Below, piece after piece: positions 24,484-33,261 of a DNA stretch of 64,000 nucleotides. The stretch lies in NCBI RefSeq assembly GCF_900111485.1, contig NZ_FOIC01000011.1:40933-104932 (forward strand), in the 5' to 3' direction. The position numbers and the translations under genes are program-made. The first letter of the stretch is position 1. Each line of letters starts with the position of its first letter. Source of the stretch: Natrinema hispanicum. Its GTDB lineage: Archaea; Halobacteriota; Halobacteria; Halobacteriales; Natrialbaceae. Below the pieces are notes generated by a model that worked only from the letters and a program-made list of their open reading frames with translations, was not told the DNA's origin and did no database searches.

Positions 24484-25620
24484 TTACTCGTTGTCGGGCA
24501 GTGACAAGACGTTCTCCCGACCGATGCGGAAGACCTCGATTTCGTCGTCCTCGCGGAGGTCGCCGACGACTTGACTCGTTTTCGCCTCGGTCCAGTCCAG
24601 TTCCGAGACGACATCCTGCTGTTTGACCCGCCCGCCGCGTTGCTCGAGCAGCCGTAATACCCGTTCTTCGTTGCTCAACAGTTCCGGCGGCGTCTCAGTC
24701 ATGCTCGAGTCGGCTGCACTCGAGCCGTCTGCTCGCCATGCGACGTCGGTCTCGCCGTCGGTTTCACCACTACGGGGTCGATTGCGACTCCGGAACCAGC
24801 CTGCGATGCCAACGGTCGCCAACAGGGCCAGCGCGAGAAAGACGATCACCCACGGCATTGGCGGGCCACCGTCGGTCGGCGTCTGCGCCGTCGTTGAGTC
24901 GCCGTTTTTGATCAGAACGACTCGTGGCTGATCGTCGGGGAAGGTTTTCTCACCGGTCCACTTTACCAGTCCCTCGGATCGTTCGTCCGGCGCTGGGTCG
25001 ACGTACGGTTCGCCTTCGTTCTCATAGATCGTGTATGCCTCCGGCCAGCGAAACTGCAGCGTCGTCTCGTTGCTGAGCGTAAACCCGGACAGGGCAGCAC
25101 CCGCCTCGATCCGGTTTAGCTCGACGTGGGCAAAATCCGACCACTGAAAGGTGACTTTGGCATGCCCGATCTCCTCGGGCTGGGAGTCTTCTTCCGTCGT
25201 AACTGATAGGTTTGAAATGTTCATTTCCCGCTCGGTCGTGTTTTCACCCTTCGCAACCGTCTCGTTCCACTGGCGTCGTTCCGTCGCGACGTACGAGTCG
25301 GTGTTCGCCGAGATATTGGACCGCAGCGACTCCCACCGCGCCATCGACCCGTTTTCGTCGGGGTAGAACTGATAGTCCGTGGTTACCTGCGCAGAACCGT
25401 TCTCGGCGATGAAGACGTCGATGTGGATTCGATCGGCATCCTCGAGTTGCACAGAGTCGTTCATCGCCGCACCACCATTGTCCGCTTGGACCTGTCGCAG
25501 CACTGTCTGCGTCCCAGCATCCGCTGTCACAGGCACCGCCGGGGCGTACGCACCCGAACATGCAACCACCACGAGCAGGCAGACCAGGGCTCGCAGCCCC
25601 CTCACCTCCATTACGGACAT
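24484..25620 (-). CDS. membrane-anchored helix-turn-helix protein
   Basis: 378 residues from the ATG at 25620 (MSVMEVRGLRALVCLLVVVA). A signal peptide (to about residue 30) leads into an extracellular beta-rich domain of about 230 residues with a Trp/Tyr-containing repeat pattern, then one TM helix, MPWVIVFLALALLATVGIAG. The cytoplasmic part is a winged helix, LLSNEERVLRLLEQRGGRVK then WTEAKTSQVVGDLREDDEIE. This matches the haloarchaeal DUF7345/DUF7343 layout: a surface sensor joined to a DNA-binding domain. The open frame extends another 120 codons upstream but there it runs antisense through the gene at 25699. Confidence 0.85.
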   Translation of the reverse strand: MSVMEVRGLRALVCLLVVVACSGAYAPAVPVTADAGTQTVLRQVQADNGGAAMNDSVQLEDADRIHIDVFIAENGSAQVTTDYQFYPDENGSMARWESLRSNISANTDSYVATERRQWNETVAKGENTTEREMNISNLSVTTEEDSQPEEIGHAKVTFQWSDFAHVELNRIEAGAALSGFTLSNETTLQFRWPEAYTIYENEGEPYVDPAPDERSEGLVKWTGEKTFPDDQPRVVLIKNGDSTTAQTPTDGGPPMPWVIVFLALALLATVGIAGWFRSRNRPRSGETDGETDVAWRADGSSAADSSMTETPPELLSNEERVLRLLEQRGGRVKQQDVVSELDWTEAKTSQVVGDLREDDEIEVFRIGRENVLSLPDNE

Positions 25621-25698
25621 ATGCCGTGGCCATCTAAATAGGTCTTTCCGACACAGTAACGGTATATTTTTCATACATTCGCAATGATATGAGCATAT

Positions 25699-25893
25699 AT
25701 GTCTGACATTCGCGGCGAACTTGAGGTCGAGACGCTGCTCAAACTCGTCCTCGGACTGATCGCCATCTTGCTCGTCCTCGAGGTCCTCGAGGCGGTCATC
25801 AGCGGGCTCGCCTGGCTGCTCGGCCCCTTCTTCGTGATCGTCCAGCTCGCGATCGCCGTCCTGATCGTGCTCTGGTTGCTCGACCGCATCTGA
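25699..25893 (+). CDS. small two-pass membrane protein
   Basis: 64 residues: MSDIRGELEVETLLKLVLGL, then a long hydrophobic stretch with two helices (about 14-33 and 38-58) ending LWLLDRI. The ATG has an AT-rich box (ATATATG region, 25690-25698) directly upstream. It matches a family of tiny haloarchaeal membrane proteins of unknown function (DUF7554-like, by memory). It is divergent from the membrane HTH gene. Confidence 0.75.
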   Translation: MSDIRGELEVETLLKLVLGLIAILLVLEVLEAVISGLAWLLGPFFVIVQLAIAVLIVLWLLDRI

Positions 25894-25966
25894 ACTGGCC
25901 GTTGACAGCGGCGTCGAGCCCCGAAACCACCAGACTGATACCCGCCTCGACCCAATATCGGCCGAA

Positions 25967-26467
25967 GTGTACAGCGTCAACGTCCCAGTCCCCGGTCGCG
26001 TTCGCCAGCTCGCGGATCGCCTCTATCCCGAGCTGGTCGGCTTCGAGACCGTCCGCGAGGACCACTCGTGTCTGCTCAAGCGACTCGGCGAGGCCGACCA
26101 CGTCGCACAACTCCAACACCGCGCCCACCGCGCGCTCGAGGGCGCACCCGCCGTCGAAGCCGAAATTACAGGCATCGACTACTTCGCGGACCCGCCGCTG
26201 GGATCAGCTCCCGTCGTCTACCTAGCCGTCGAGAGTCCCGGCCTCGAGGCTATTCACGCTGACCTCACCGAGGCCTTCGACGTCGTCGAGGGCCTCGAGG
26301 GGACAGACTACGTCCCCCATGTGACGCTGGCCCGTGGGGGCGACATCGAGACCGCAAAGCGGCTGGCCGACCGCGAGATCGAGCCCGTCCGCTGGACGGT
26401 CAGCGAACTCGAGTTCTGGGACGGGACGTACAAGTTACCGGTGAGTCGCGTCTCCTTGCCGTCGTAG
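25967..26467 (+). CDS. 2'-5' RNA ligase/2H phosphoesterase family protein
   Basis: 166 residues from GTG at 25967 (MYSVNVPVPGRVRQLADRLY). The TATA-like GATACC region about 25-30 nt upstream supports a leaderless GTG start. The second catalytic motif is intact (YVPHVTLARGG, H-x-T). The first is EDHSCLLKRLGE, where H-x-T/S appears as HSC, so the catalytic pair may be incomplete. The fold strands GLEAIHADLTEAFDVVEG and YKLPVSRVSLPS fit the family. These enzymes act on 2',3'-cyclic phosphate RNA ends. A clearly intact 2H protein (thpR) is present at 59873. Confidence 0.85.
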   Translation: MYSVNVPVPGRVRQLADRLYPELVGFETVREDHSCLLKRLGEADHVAQLQHRAHRALEGAPAVEAEITGIDYFADPPLGSAPVVYLAVESPGLEAIHADLTEAFDVVEGLEGTDYVPHVTLARGGDIETAKRLADREIEPVRWTVSELEFWDGTYKLPVSRVSLPS

Positions 26468-26689
26468 GGCCCCTCACGCGCGCTGTCGGCCAAAACGCGT
26501 GATATAGCGCGTCCGAGGTCCCCGCAAATATCGCTGCTACCGCCGTCATCGACCACGGCGGCCCGTCACCGGCCGCGACCGGTCTGAACGGGAGAGATTC
26601 CGGAATTCGACACAGAGAGAGGCGTCAAGAGTCGGGGTAGCGTCAGCCGGCTCGCTGCGGATTAAGTCCATCTGGCTACTGGTTCCGGT

Positions 26690-27862
26690 GTGGTCGCAAC
26701 GCTACTCGTCGCAGCGGTCGTCGGACTCGCCCTCGGAGCCTTCCTCCAGAAGGGGCGATTCTGCTTCGTCAACGCCTTCCGGGACTTCTTCGCATACAAG
26801 GACTCGCGGGTCACGAAAGGCGTCCTCGCAGCGACGTTTCTGACGATGATCTTCTGGGGTATCGCGTACCAATTCGGGTATTATCAAGGGTTCTGGACGC
26901 CCAACTGGGGGCTGACAGGGCTCGTCGGCGGCTTCATCTTCGGGGTCGGAATGACCTACGCCGGTGGCTGTGCCAGTGGCACACTCTACCGCGCCGGTGA
27001 GGGCTATCTGCAGTTCTGGCTCACGTTGCTGTTCATGGGCGTCGGCTACGCCGGCTTCACTGTCGCCTTCCCGACGCTCGAGCGCACGTACTTCGAGCCG
27101 CTGACGGTCGGTGAAGGCGCGAGCCTGTTTACCGTTACGTCCGTTCCGGCAGGTCTGGTCGGCCTCGCAGTCGCACTCGCTGGACTTCTCGTCTACGCGA
27201 CGCTGACCGGTCGTGCGTCGACTGCCACCGACTTCGGCGAACGCGCCGACGTGGCCCAGCTCACCCCGGCTGCGTTCCTCGCGCCGGTCGCGGGCCTGCG
27301 CGGGTTCGCACGCGGAACGAACGCCTATTTCCGCGGGCTCGTTCGCGCGTGGCGACACCCAATCGCCGCGAGCAAGCAACCGTGGGACCCACGCACTGCG
27401 GCGCTCGGAATCACCGCCGCCGCCGTGCTCTGGTTCACCCAGGTCTCGATCGTCGGCGTCACCGGCCCCGAGGCCCGCTGGACGGGCTATCTCCTCTCGC
27501 AGGTCGGCGTCGACGCCGGCTCGTTCGAGTACTGGGGGTCAATCCTCTTTCAGGGCCAGGGCGTCGGCGTGACCGTCGACATGGTGATGATCGCGTTCGT
27601 CATCGTCGGCGCGTTCCTCGCCGCCCTCTGGAGCGGCGACTTCGCCCTCCGGGTCCCGAAGCGCCGACGGCTCCCCAACGCCGTCGTTGGCGGCCTCATG
27701 ATGGGCGCGGGCTCGCGGCTCGCCCCTGGCTGCAACATCGGGAACATCTACTCCGGCATCGCGGAGCTGTCGATCCACTCGTTTATCGCAGCCGTCGGCA
27801 TCGTCGCCGGCGTCTACGTGATGACCCACTGGATCTACCGCGAAGTCGGCTGTGCGATCTGA
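26690..27862 (+). CDS. YeeE/YedE-family transporter (thiosulfate-uptake type)
   Basis: 390 residues from GTG at 26690, with a TTAAG-type box about 27 nt upstream. Some nine to ten TM helices form two related halves. The three cysteines used to pass thiosulfate through this family are all present: Cys25 in LQKGRFCFVNAFRD, Cys94 in TYAGGCASGTLYRAG and Cys348 in RLAPGCNIGNIYSG. Compared with bacterial YeeE (about 350 aa) there is a central extension of about 50 residues (RADVAQLTPAAF region). It is followed 42 nt later by a TusA-type gene and then a rhodanese, the arrangement expected of a thiosulfate import and sulfur-relay operon. Confidence 0.92.
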   Translation: MVATLLVAAVVGLALGAFLQKGRFCFVNAFRDFFAYKDSRVTKGVLAATFLTMIFWGIAYQFGYYQGFWTPNWGLTGLVGGFIFGVGMTYAGGCASGTLYRAGEGYLQFWLTLLFMGVGYAGFTVAFPTLERTYFEPLTVGEGASLFTVTSVPAGLVGLAVALAGLLVYATLTGRASTATDFGERADVAQLTPAAFLAPVAGLRGFARGTNAYFRGLVRAWRHPIAASKQPWDPRTAALGITAAAVLWFTQVSIVGVTGPEARWTGYLLSQVGVDAGSFEYWGSILFQGQGVGVTVDMVMIAFVIVGAFLAALWSGDFALRVPKRRRLPNAVVGGLMMGAGSRLAPGCNIGNIYSGIAELSIHSFIAAVGIVAGVYVMTHWIYREVGCAI

Positions 27863-27904
27863 ATCGCTCGCTCACTGCCACTCACAACACGATACACGAT
27901 TACA

Positions 27905-28201
27905 ATGCCATCCATCGACGACGTCACGAACACGCCAGACGAATTGACCGACGACGACGCCGAAGCGCTGCTCGAGGAGGCCGACCTCGTCCAAGATATG
28001 ACCGGCGAGGTCTGTCCCTATCCGCAGGTCGAGGCCAAGAAAGGCCTGCAGGAACTCGAGGCGGGCGAGTTGCTCGTCCAAGAGACCGATCACGTCCCCT
28101 GTACGGAAAACGTGCCCCGCGCCGTCGGCGACGACGCCGAGGCACAGGTCTGGCGCAGCGGCGACGCGACCTACCGCATCTACCTCCGAAAGCGAGCATG
28201 A
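27905..28201 (+). CDS. TusA-family sulfur carrier
   Basis: 98 residues. An N-terminal acidic tail of about 28 residues precedes the TusA core, DMTGEVCPYPQVEAKKGLQE, where Cys37 of the CPxP motif carries the persulfide. The rest (VQETDHVPCTENVPRAVGDD) is the usual two-layer alpha/beta fold. In known TsuA-TsuB pairs the TusA protein takes thiosulfate sulfur on the cytoplasmic side of the YeeE channel. Its stop overlaps the next start by 4 nt (ATGA). Confidence 0.92.
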   Translation: MPSIDDVTNTPDELTDDDAEALLEEADLVQDMTGEVCPYPQVEAKKGLQELEAGELLVQETDHVPCTENVPRAVGDDAEAQVWRSGDATYRIYLRKRA

Positions 28202-28515
28202 TCGAGGAAGTCTCCACCGAGACGGTTCGCGAACGCCTCGAGCGCGGCGACGAGTTCGACCTGATCGACATCCGTGAGGACGAAGACTACGCCGACGGCC
28301 ACCTCCCCGAGGCTGACCACGTCACTATCGAGGAACTCGAGGAGACCGTCGTCGACCGCGACTGGGCTGACGAGGTCGTCGTCTACTGTTACCGGGGCAA
28401 CTCGTCGATTCAAGCCGCCCGGCTTATCACGGAGTACGGCGACGCCGAGCGCGTCGTGAGTATGGCCGGTGGCTACCAGGACTGGGAGCCGCTCGAGGCA
28501 GTGGCTGCTGACTGA
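28198..28515 (+). CDS. single-domain rhodanese (GlpE-like)
   Basis: 105 residues. The rhodanese entry motif is FDLIDIREDEDYADGHLPEA. The active-site loop VVVYCYRGNSSIQAARLI has the catalytic Cys64 and the CxxGxxS-like loop size of sulfurtransferases. VVSMAGGYQDWE closes the domain. It is translationally coupled to the TusA gene through an ATGA overlap, so it probably supplies or removes sulfur from the carrier. Confidence 0.95.
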   Translation: MIEEVSTETVRERLERGDEFDLIDIREDEDYADGHLPEADHVTIEELEETVVDRDWADEVVVYCYRGNSSIQAARLITEYGDAERVVSMAGGYQDWEPLEAVAAD

Positions 28516-28553
28516 GTCAGCGCACAGCAGCCAGCGGCTTACCGCGAGCAAGC

Positions 28554-30722
28554 CTACGGTGCCGGCGGCTCGCCGTCGTACGCGTCGTGGTCGCCGTAGA
28601 AGTTGCGCATCGCGAACTTGAGTTTTCCCGGGTCGATATCGATCAGTTCCTCGCGTTCTGCGTGGGGAAACGTGCCGTTGACGCTGTACTTTCCCAGCTC
28701 CGACTTGGCCGACCGCGAATAGCGCCGGTCGAGCAGCGCGCGGACACCGACCTCGTCGGGCGACCGGAGGACCCGACCCAGCGCCTGTCTGGTCTTACGG
28801 ACCGTCGGAATTTCGACTGCATAGCGCCAGCCGGTGTCGGTGCCGTCGAAGGCGGCGTCGTAGGCCTCCTGGACGGCCTCGGCTCGGTCATCTAGATGCG
28901 GGTAAGGTACGCCGACGACCAACACAGTGTGCGCGTCGTCGCCGTCGAAACTCACTCCTTCCGCGAGGGTGCCCCACAGCGAGGTACATAACACTGCATC
29001 GTCGTCCGCGACGAACTCCTGACGAAGGTCTTCGACGGCCTCACCCGGCTCGTCCAGATAGACCGGCCGGTCGCTTCTGTTCTCGAGGCGCTTTGCGTAC
29101 CGGCTGGCCTCGCCGTAGTTGGGGAAGAAAGCGAGCGTGTTACCGGGCGTCATCCGGACGGCGTCGTGGATCGTTTCGGTCACCTCGTTCTGGACCACGG
29201 GATCATCACGATCCGATGAGAACAGCGGCGGCGTCTCGACGGCGTACGTCCGGCGGTTTTCCTCGGGGAAGCCGAGTCCGTAGGCCATCGTCACAGCGTT
29301 CTCGAGTCCCAGCACGTCTTCGGTGACCTCGAACGGCTGGATGGTCGCGCTCATCAGGACTGTGGCATGAACCTCCTCGAAGAGCCGCCCGGTCACCTGC
29401 CGCGGGAGGCAGGTGTAGAGTTCCGCGCGCCCATAGACCTCGTCGGTGCCGGCGTCGCGTGTAACGGAGACGACCGGGTAGAGCCCGTCGTTGGACCCTT
29501 CGTTCATCCACGCGCTGACAAAGGCCGCGGCCTGTAGGGTCTGACACTCCGTGCGCGTGGCCGTCTCGCCCTCGCGATACGCTTCTTCGTACTCCTCGTC
29601 TAACTCCTGGCCGAGTTGCATCGCAGCCTCGAGGTCCTCACCGATCCCCTGCCCGGAGTAGCGCTGGAGAAACTCGAGGGTCAGATCGTCCTTGCGGTCG
29701 TCGTTTTCGATCGGGACGTCCTCCCAATTTTCGCTGATCTGCTCGCGTTCGCCGAAGCCAAAGGAGTCCTCGTAGGTTTCGACCAGTGCGCGGTGAAAGG
29801 CCGAGAGGACGTTCGCGGCGTCGTCCGCGCGTGGATCGTCCGTGTCGGCGAGTTCGTCCAGCGCCGAGTCGAACGTCCGCTCCGAACAGGTCCGGGTGGC
29901 GTGCTCTCGAGCGGCGTCTTCGACGTTGTGAGCCTCGTCGAAGACGGCGATGACGTCCTCGGGGTCGCGGCCGAGCCAGCGAAAAAACTGTTCGCGGATC
30001 GTCGAATCGAGCAGGTGGTGGTAGTTGCAGACGACGAGATCGACGCCTTCGATGCCTTCCTTTAAGAGTTCGTACCCGCACAACTGCTGTCGGTCGGCGT
30101 ACTCGTAGATCTCGTCGGGCGTGCGAACGTCCTCGAAGAGCCACGCGAAGAAGTCATCCGTGTCTCCAGTCAGGTTGTTCCGATAGTAGTCACAGACGTT
30201 TTGCTCCTCGAGATCCTCGAGTCGCTCTTCGATTGTCTCGAGTTCGTCCATCACCGCCGACCGGGCGTCAGCGGCCGCACCGTCGCCGTCTTGACTTTCG
30301 GCCAGCAGTTCGCGCTGGCGGCGCTCGAGTTGCGTCTGATCACGTTCGGCGTCGACGAGGGCGCGAGTGTTGTCCCGCAGGGCCTGACACTCCTCGTAGC
30401 CGACATCGATATGACACATCGAGGACTTGCCTTTGAAGACGACCGCACGAATCTGTTCTTCGCGTGTGATCGCGCGGGCCTCGGCGACGAACTGCCGCAT
30501 CTGCTGGTGGACGTTCGTCGTGATGACGACCGTTTTGTCCTGCTCGCGGGCGACTTCAAGCGCCGGCACCAGCGACGAGAGGGTCTTGCCGGTCCCACAG
30601 GCACCCTCGAAGAGGACGTTCTGGCCCCGCGTGAGGGCGTTGTGGATGCGGTCCATCGCCTCGCGCTGATTCTCGTACGGCCGGTCGTACGGGAAAAAGC
30701 GCAGATACCCGGTCTCGGACAC
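28554..30722 (-). CDS. XPD/DinG-type ATP-dependent DNA helicase
   Basis: 722 residues from GTG at 30722 (MSETGYLRFFPYDRPYENQR). Walker A is LFEGACGTGKTLSSL, DEAH is AVFDEAHNVEDAARE, and motif VI is RQALGRVLRSPDEVGVRALL. The Fe-S cluster cysteines of XPD are visible in order: CHIDVGYEECQALRDN, then NVCDYYRN, then QLCGYELL. The open frame continues 148 codons upstream without a plausible start, and that part covers the divergent promoter region. It belongs to the 5'-3' Fe-S helicases used in repair. A coiled coil (about 130-185) sits between the Fe-S ligands. Confidence 0.93.
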   Translation of the reverse strand: MSETGYLRFFPYDRPYENQREAMDRIHNALTRGQNVLFEGACGTGKTLSSLVPALEVAREQDKTVVITTNVHQQMRQFVAEARAITREEQIRAVVFKGKSSMCHIDVGYEECQALRDNTRALVDAERDQTQLERRQRELLAESQDGDGAAADARSAVMDELETIEERLEDLEEQNVCDYYRNNLTGDTDDFFAWLFEDVRTPDEIYEYADRQQLCGYELLKEGIEGVDLVVCNYHHLLDSTIREQFFRWLGRDPEDVIAVFDEAHNVEDAAREHATRTCSERTFDSALDELADTDDPRADDAANVLSAFHRALVETYEDSFGFGEREQISENWEDVPIENDDRKDDLTLEFLQRYSGQGIGEDLEAAMQLGQELDEEYEEAYREGETATRTECQTLQAAAFVSAWMNEGSNDGLYPVVSVTRDAGTDEVYGRAELYTCLPRQVTGRLFEEVHATVLMSATIQPFEVTEDVLGLENAVTMAYGLGFPEENRRTYAVETPPLFSSDRDDPVVQNEVTETIHDAVRMTPGNTLAFFPNYGEASRYAKRLENRSDRPVYLDEPGEAVEDLRQEFVADDDAVLCTSLWGTLAEGVSFDGDDAHTVLVVGVPYPHLDDRAEAVQEAYDAAFDGTDTGWRYAVEIPTVRKTRQALGRVLRSPDEVGVRALLDRRYSRSAKSELGKYSVNGTFPHAEREELIDIDPGKLKFAMRNFYGDHDAYDGEPPAP

Positions 30723-30866
30723 AGTCCGTGAGTGGTTCGCGCTGCGATAAAAACGTTCGTCTCGATTCGATCGTCGTTCCCCGATCGGCCGGGAGTGTCG
30801 CCGTCCAGCCGACCGGCCGGCAACCGCGCGGTCTAGGTCCATATATCTCGAGACGCTGCCTCCGGT

Positions 30867-31277
30867 ATGGCAATCCCTGGATACGATGCCAGTACCGTCG
30901 CGGAATACAGCCTCGAGCAGGTGGGTGCCCGGGTCGCCGTCGTGGCGAACGTGGTCCCGGCGGCGTTCGGGCTCGCCGGAAGCGACACCGAGGTGCCGAC
31001 GGCTGCGCTGAGTGCGCCCGTCGACTGCATCGCGTGCGACGAGCTTCGAGCGGTCGAGGCGATCCGGATCACACTCGATTACGATCCGACAGCGCTGCCA
31101 CCCGGTGCGAGTCCGACAGACGTCGCGGTCGCCGTCGAAACCGGAGCGGGGTGGCAGCGATTTCACTCGACAGTTGATCTCGAGGAAACGACGGTCACGG
31201 CAGTGCTGAACGACCAGCCGCCGGGATCGACGGTGGTCGCCGTCTACGACGATCGAAACGAGGAAACCGGCGAGTAG
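30867..31277 (+). CDS. haloarchaeal protein of unknown function
   Basis: 136 residues (MAIPGYDASTVAEYSLEQVG). Beta-rich, with repeated short strands (RVAVVANVVPAAFGLAGSDT; VDCIACDELRAVEAIRITLD; STVVAVYDDRNEETGE). A TATA box, ATATATC at 30841-30847, lies 20-26 nt before the ATG, giving strong support for a leaderless gene. No catalytic motif or family is recognised. Confidence 0.7.
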   Translation: MAIPGYDASTVAEYSLEQVGARVAVVANVVPAAFGLAGSDTEVPTAALSAPVDCIACDELRAVEAIRITLDYDPTALPPGASPTDVAVAVETGAGWQRFHSTVDLEETTVTAVLNDQPPGSTVVAVYDDRNEETGE

Positions 31278-31292
31278 GTAGTGCGGGCGTCG

Positions 31293-32237
31293 CTACGCTT
31301 CGGGTTCGATGTAGACGCGCTGGACCTGGTCGTTGTGGGCTTTCAGGGCACGCTCGAGATCAGTAATGCGGTCGTCGATCGTCTCGGCGTCGAGGGCGGG
31401 CTCAAAGGCGACATCGGCGGTGACGAGCAGTTCTTCGGCCCCGAAGTAGACCGTCCGGAAGTCGACGAGGTCGGTGACGCCGTCCCACTCCCTGACGATA
31501 TCCCGGAGATCATCCTCGGCGGCTTTCGGGAGGCTTTCGCCGAGGATGAGCCGCTTGTTCTCCCAGGCGAGTGCGACGGCAAAGCCCATGAGCATAATCC
31601 CGATAATGAGCGCCGCGCCGGCGTCGTACATCGGATTTTCAGTGACTCGCGTGAGATAGATCCCGAAGAGGGCGATCCCCGCGCCGGCGAGTGCAATAGT
31701 GTCCTCAGTCAGCGCGGTCAGCGTCGTCACGTCGCTGGTCTTGTGAAACGCTTCGCGGAAGGTCGTCCAGCCGTACTCGTCCATCTGCCGGCTGATCCCT
31801 TGGTAGGCCTTCCAGAACGCATAGGATTCGAAGACGATCGCACCGAGCAACACGGCATAGTTGACGTAGACCGGATCGAACGTCTGTCCGAGTAGCGTGA
31901 CGTCCTCACTGGCGCGGTGGACGCCACCCGCTCGCAACGCGCTGATCCCGTGGCGGGCGCTCTCCCAGCCGGCGATGCCAAAGAGCATAACGCTGACGAG
32001 TAAGCTATAGAAGAACTGGGCCTTGCCGTGGCCGAACGGGTGGCTGCGGGTGGCTTCCTGTGCGCCGTACTTGATTCCGATCAGCAGGAAGACCTGATTG
32101 CCCGTGTCCGAAATCGAGTGATACGTCTCCGACAACATGGCGGGACTCCCCGTGAGCAGAAAGCCGCCGAACTTCAGCGCCGCGATCGCGCCGTTTGCGA
32201 ACAGCGCGGCGAGGACAACGGAGGTACTACTGGCCAT
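31293..32237 (-). CDS. cation diffusion facilitator (CDF) family metal exporter
   Basis: 314 residues with six TM helices. The first metal site is SETYHSISDTGNQVFLL (HxxxD in TM2). The second half of the site is DVTTLTALTEDTIALAG in TM5 (DxxxD-like). The loop after TM2 holds SHPFGHGKAQFFYSL, a conserved CDF stretch. The C-terminal cytoplasmic ferredoxin-like domain (DLVDFRTVYFGAEELLVTAD) is present. It exports divalent metals, probably Zn or Mn/Fe; specificity cannot be told. Convergent with the hypothetical gene at 30867. Confidence 0.94.
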   Translation of the reverse strand: MASSTSVVLAALFANGAIAALKFGGFLLTGSPAMLSETYHSISDTGNQVFLLIGIKYGAQEATRSHPFGHGKAQFFYSLLVSVMLFGIAGWESARHGISALRAGGVHRASEDVTLLGQTFDPVYVNYAVLLGAIVFESYAFWKAYQGISRQMDEYGWTTFREAFHKTSDVTTLTALTEDTIALAGAGIALFGIYLTRVTENPMYDAGAALIIGIMLMGFAVALAWENKRLILGESLPKAAEDDLRDIVREWDGVTDLVDFRTVYFGAEELLVTADVAFEPALDAETIDDRITDLERALKAHNDQVQRVYIEPEA

Positions 32238-32388
32238 CAGCGACGACTACGAACGGCCCTCCCAAAAGTGTAAGCCGGTCTAGAGCCAACTGGCTCGAGT
32301 TCGATCCAACTAGCACGCCTCCAGCCCCGCGCCGACGGGCAGCAATCGCATCCGAAAGGAACCTGTCACTGCCGGGGCAACTGCGACC

Positions 32389-32904
32389 ATGATCGCGATT
32401 TTCTCGGATACACACAGTCGCCACGGCAACGAACTCGAGGGCGAAGCGCTGACCGCCGCCCGCGAGGCTGACATCGTCGTTCACGCAGGCGATTTCACAA
32501 GCGAAGCAGCACTCGAGGCCTTCCAGGCGGAGTGTGACCGTTTCTTTGCGGTCCACGGAAACGCCGACAGCGCCGCAGTTCGAGAGCGCCTGCCGGCGGC
32601 CCGTGTTGTCGAGGGGGATGGCGTCCGAATCGCCGTTACCCACCGGCAGGACGGCGGCGAGACCGGACTCGCGATGTTCGGCCGCTCGCGCGGTGCCGAC
32701 CTCGTCGTCTTCGGACACAGCCACCGGCCGACAGTCGTCGAGACTGACGATGTCACTCTTCTGAATCCCGGCAGTCACGCCGATCCGCGCGGGAACCGGC
32801 CTGGATTTGCCGTCCTCGAAAAACGCGACGACGGCGGGTTCGACGGAACGATCCGGCAACCAGATGAGATGCCTATCGAGTCGTTCGAGGTTCGGCCGGC
32901 GTGA
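32389..32904 (+). CDS. YfcE-type metallophosphoesterase
   Basis: 171 residues. Calcineurin-like motifs in order: FSDTHSRHG (motif I), VVHAGDFTS (II), VHGNADSAAVRE (III), VTHRQD (IV, with Arg after the His instead of the usual Gly) and VFGHSHRPTVV (V). It should hydrolyse phosphodiesters with two bound metals. Length is normal for YfcE/MJ0936 proteins. It is divergent from the CDF gene. Confidence 0.95.
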   Translation: MIAIFSDTHSRHGNELEGEALTAAREADIVVHAGDFTSEAALEAFQAECDRFFAVHGNADSAAVRERLPAARVVEGDGVRIAVTHRQDGGETGLAMFGRSRGADLVVFGHSHRPTVVETDDVTLLNPGSHADPRGNRPGFAVLEKRDDGGFDGTIRQPDEMPIESFEVRPA

Positions 32905-32937
32905 CGCGAGGCACAGAAACGGACGTCGAACGCAGAC

Positions 32938-33186
32938 ATGACGGCACGCGATTCGGACTGGGGGACGACGCCAGCGGGGAGCGACGCGAGGGCGATGTCA
33001 GAGGGTGCCGGCCGTCACGACGAACCTGGGGGGCAGGCAGCCGTCGCACGGCCGGTGTGTCGCAGGGAGGGCGACAGGCCTCGAGCACGAGGTCGCTACG
33101 GAGGGCGTGCCAGCCGACTCGAGGCCTACGTGGACGAACGGGACGCGCCACGTTATAGTCGGCGCAAGCTGAAATTCCGATTTTAG
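32938..33186 (+). CDS. possible small basic protein
   Basis: 82 residues ending LEAYVDERDAPRYSRRKLKF plus RF, with an Arg/Gly-rich middle. It starts 33 nt after the phosphoesterase stop. The last 25 residues look like real protein (charged, folded-like, ordinary codons). The middle is compositionally odd, and a frame on the other strand is also open, so it may be spurious or may start later. Confidence 0.35.
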   Translation: MTARDSDWGTTPAGSDARAMSEGAGRHDEPGGQAAVARPVCRREGDRPRARGRYGGRASRLEAYVDERDAPRYSRRKLKFRF

Positions 33187-33261
33187 TTACAGCGGTACTG
33201 AGACGGATACAACCGACCGAGGTCGAAACGGTTAACCACAGTGACAGTGTAGCGGCCGCGT

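Noticed and set aside
25621..25980. N-terminal extension of the membrane HTH protein to 498 residues
   Set aside because: It is antisense to the small membrane protein at 25699-25893, and a signal peptide starts exactly at the internal ATG at 25620.
27349..28197. N-terminal extension of the rhodanese frame to 388 residues
   Set aside because: The extension is a shadow of the YeeE and TusA genes (Arg-rich); the rhodanese begins at the ATGA overlap at 28198.
30723..31166. Extended N-terminus of the XPD/DinG helicase
   Set aside because: The first 148 residues have no domain-like character and cover the opposite-strand gene at 30867; the family start FFPYDRPYENQ is right after the GTG at 30722.
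32873..33158. Overlapping frames on both strands around the small ORF at 32938
   Set aside because: Their translations are Arg/Pro/Ser-rich and end-to-end low complexity; only the 32938-33186 frame is kept, at low confidence.
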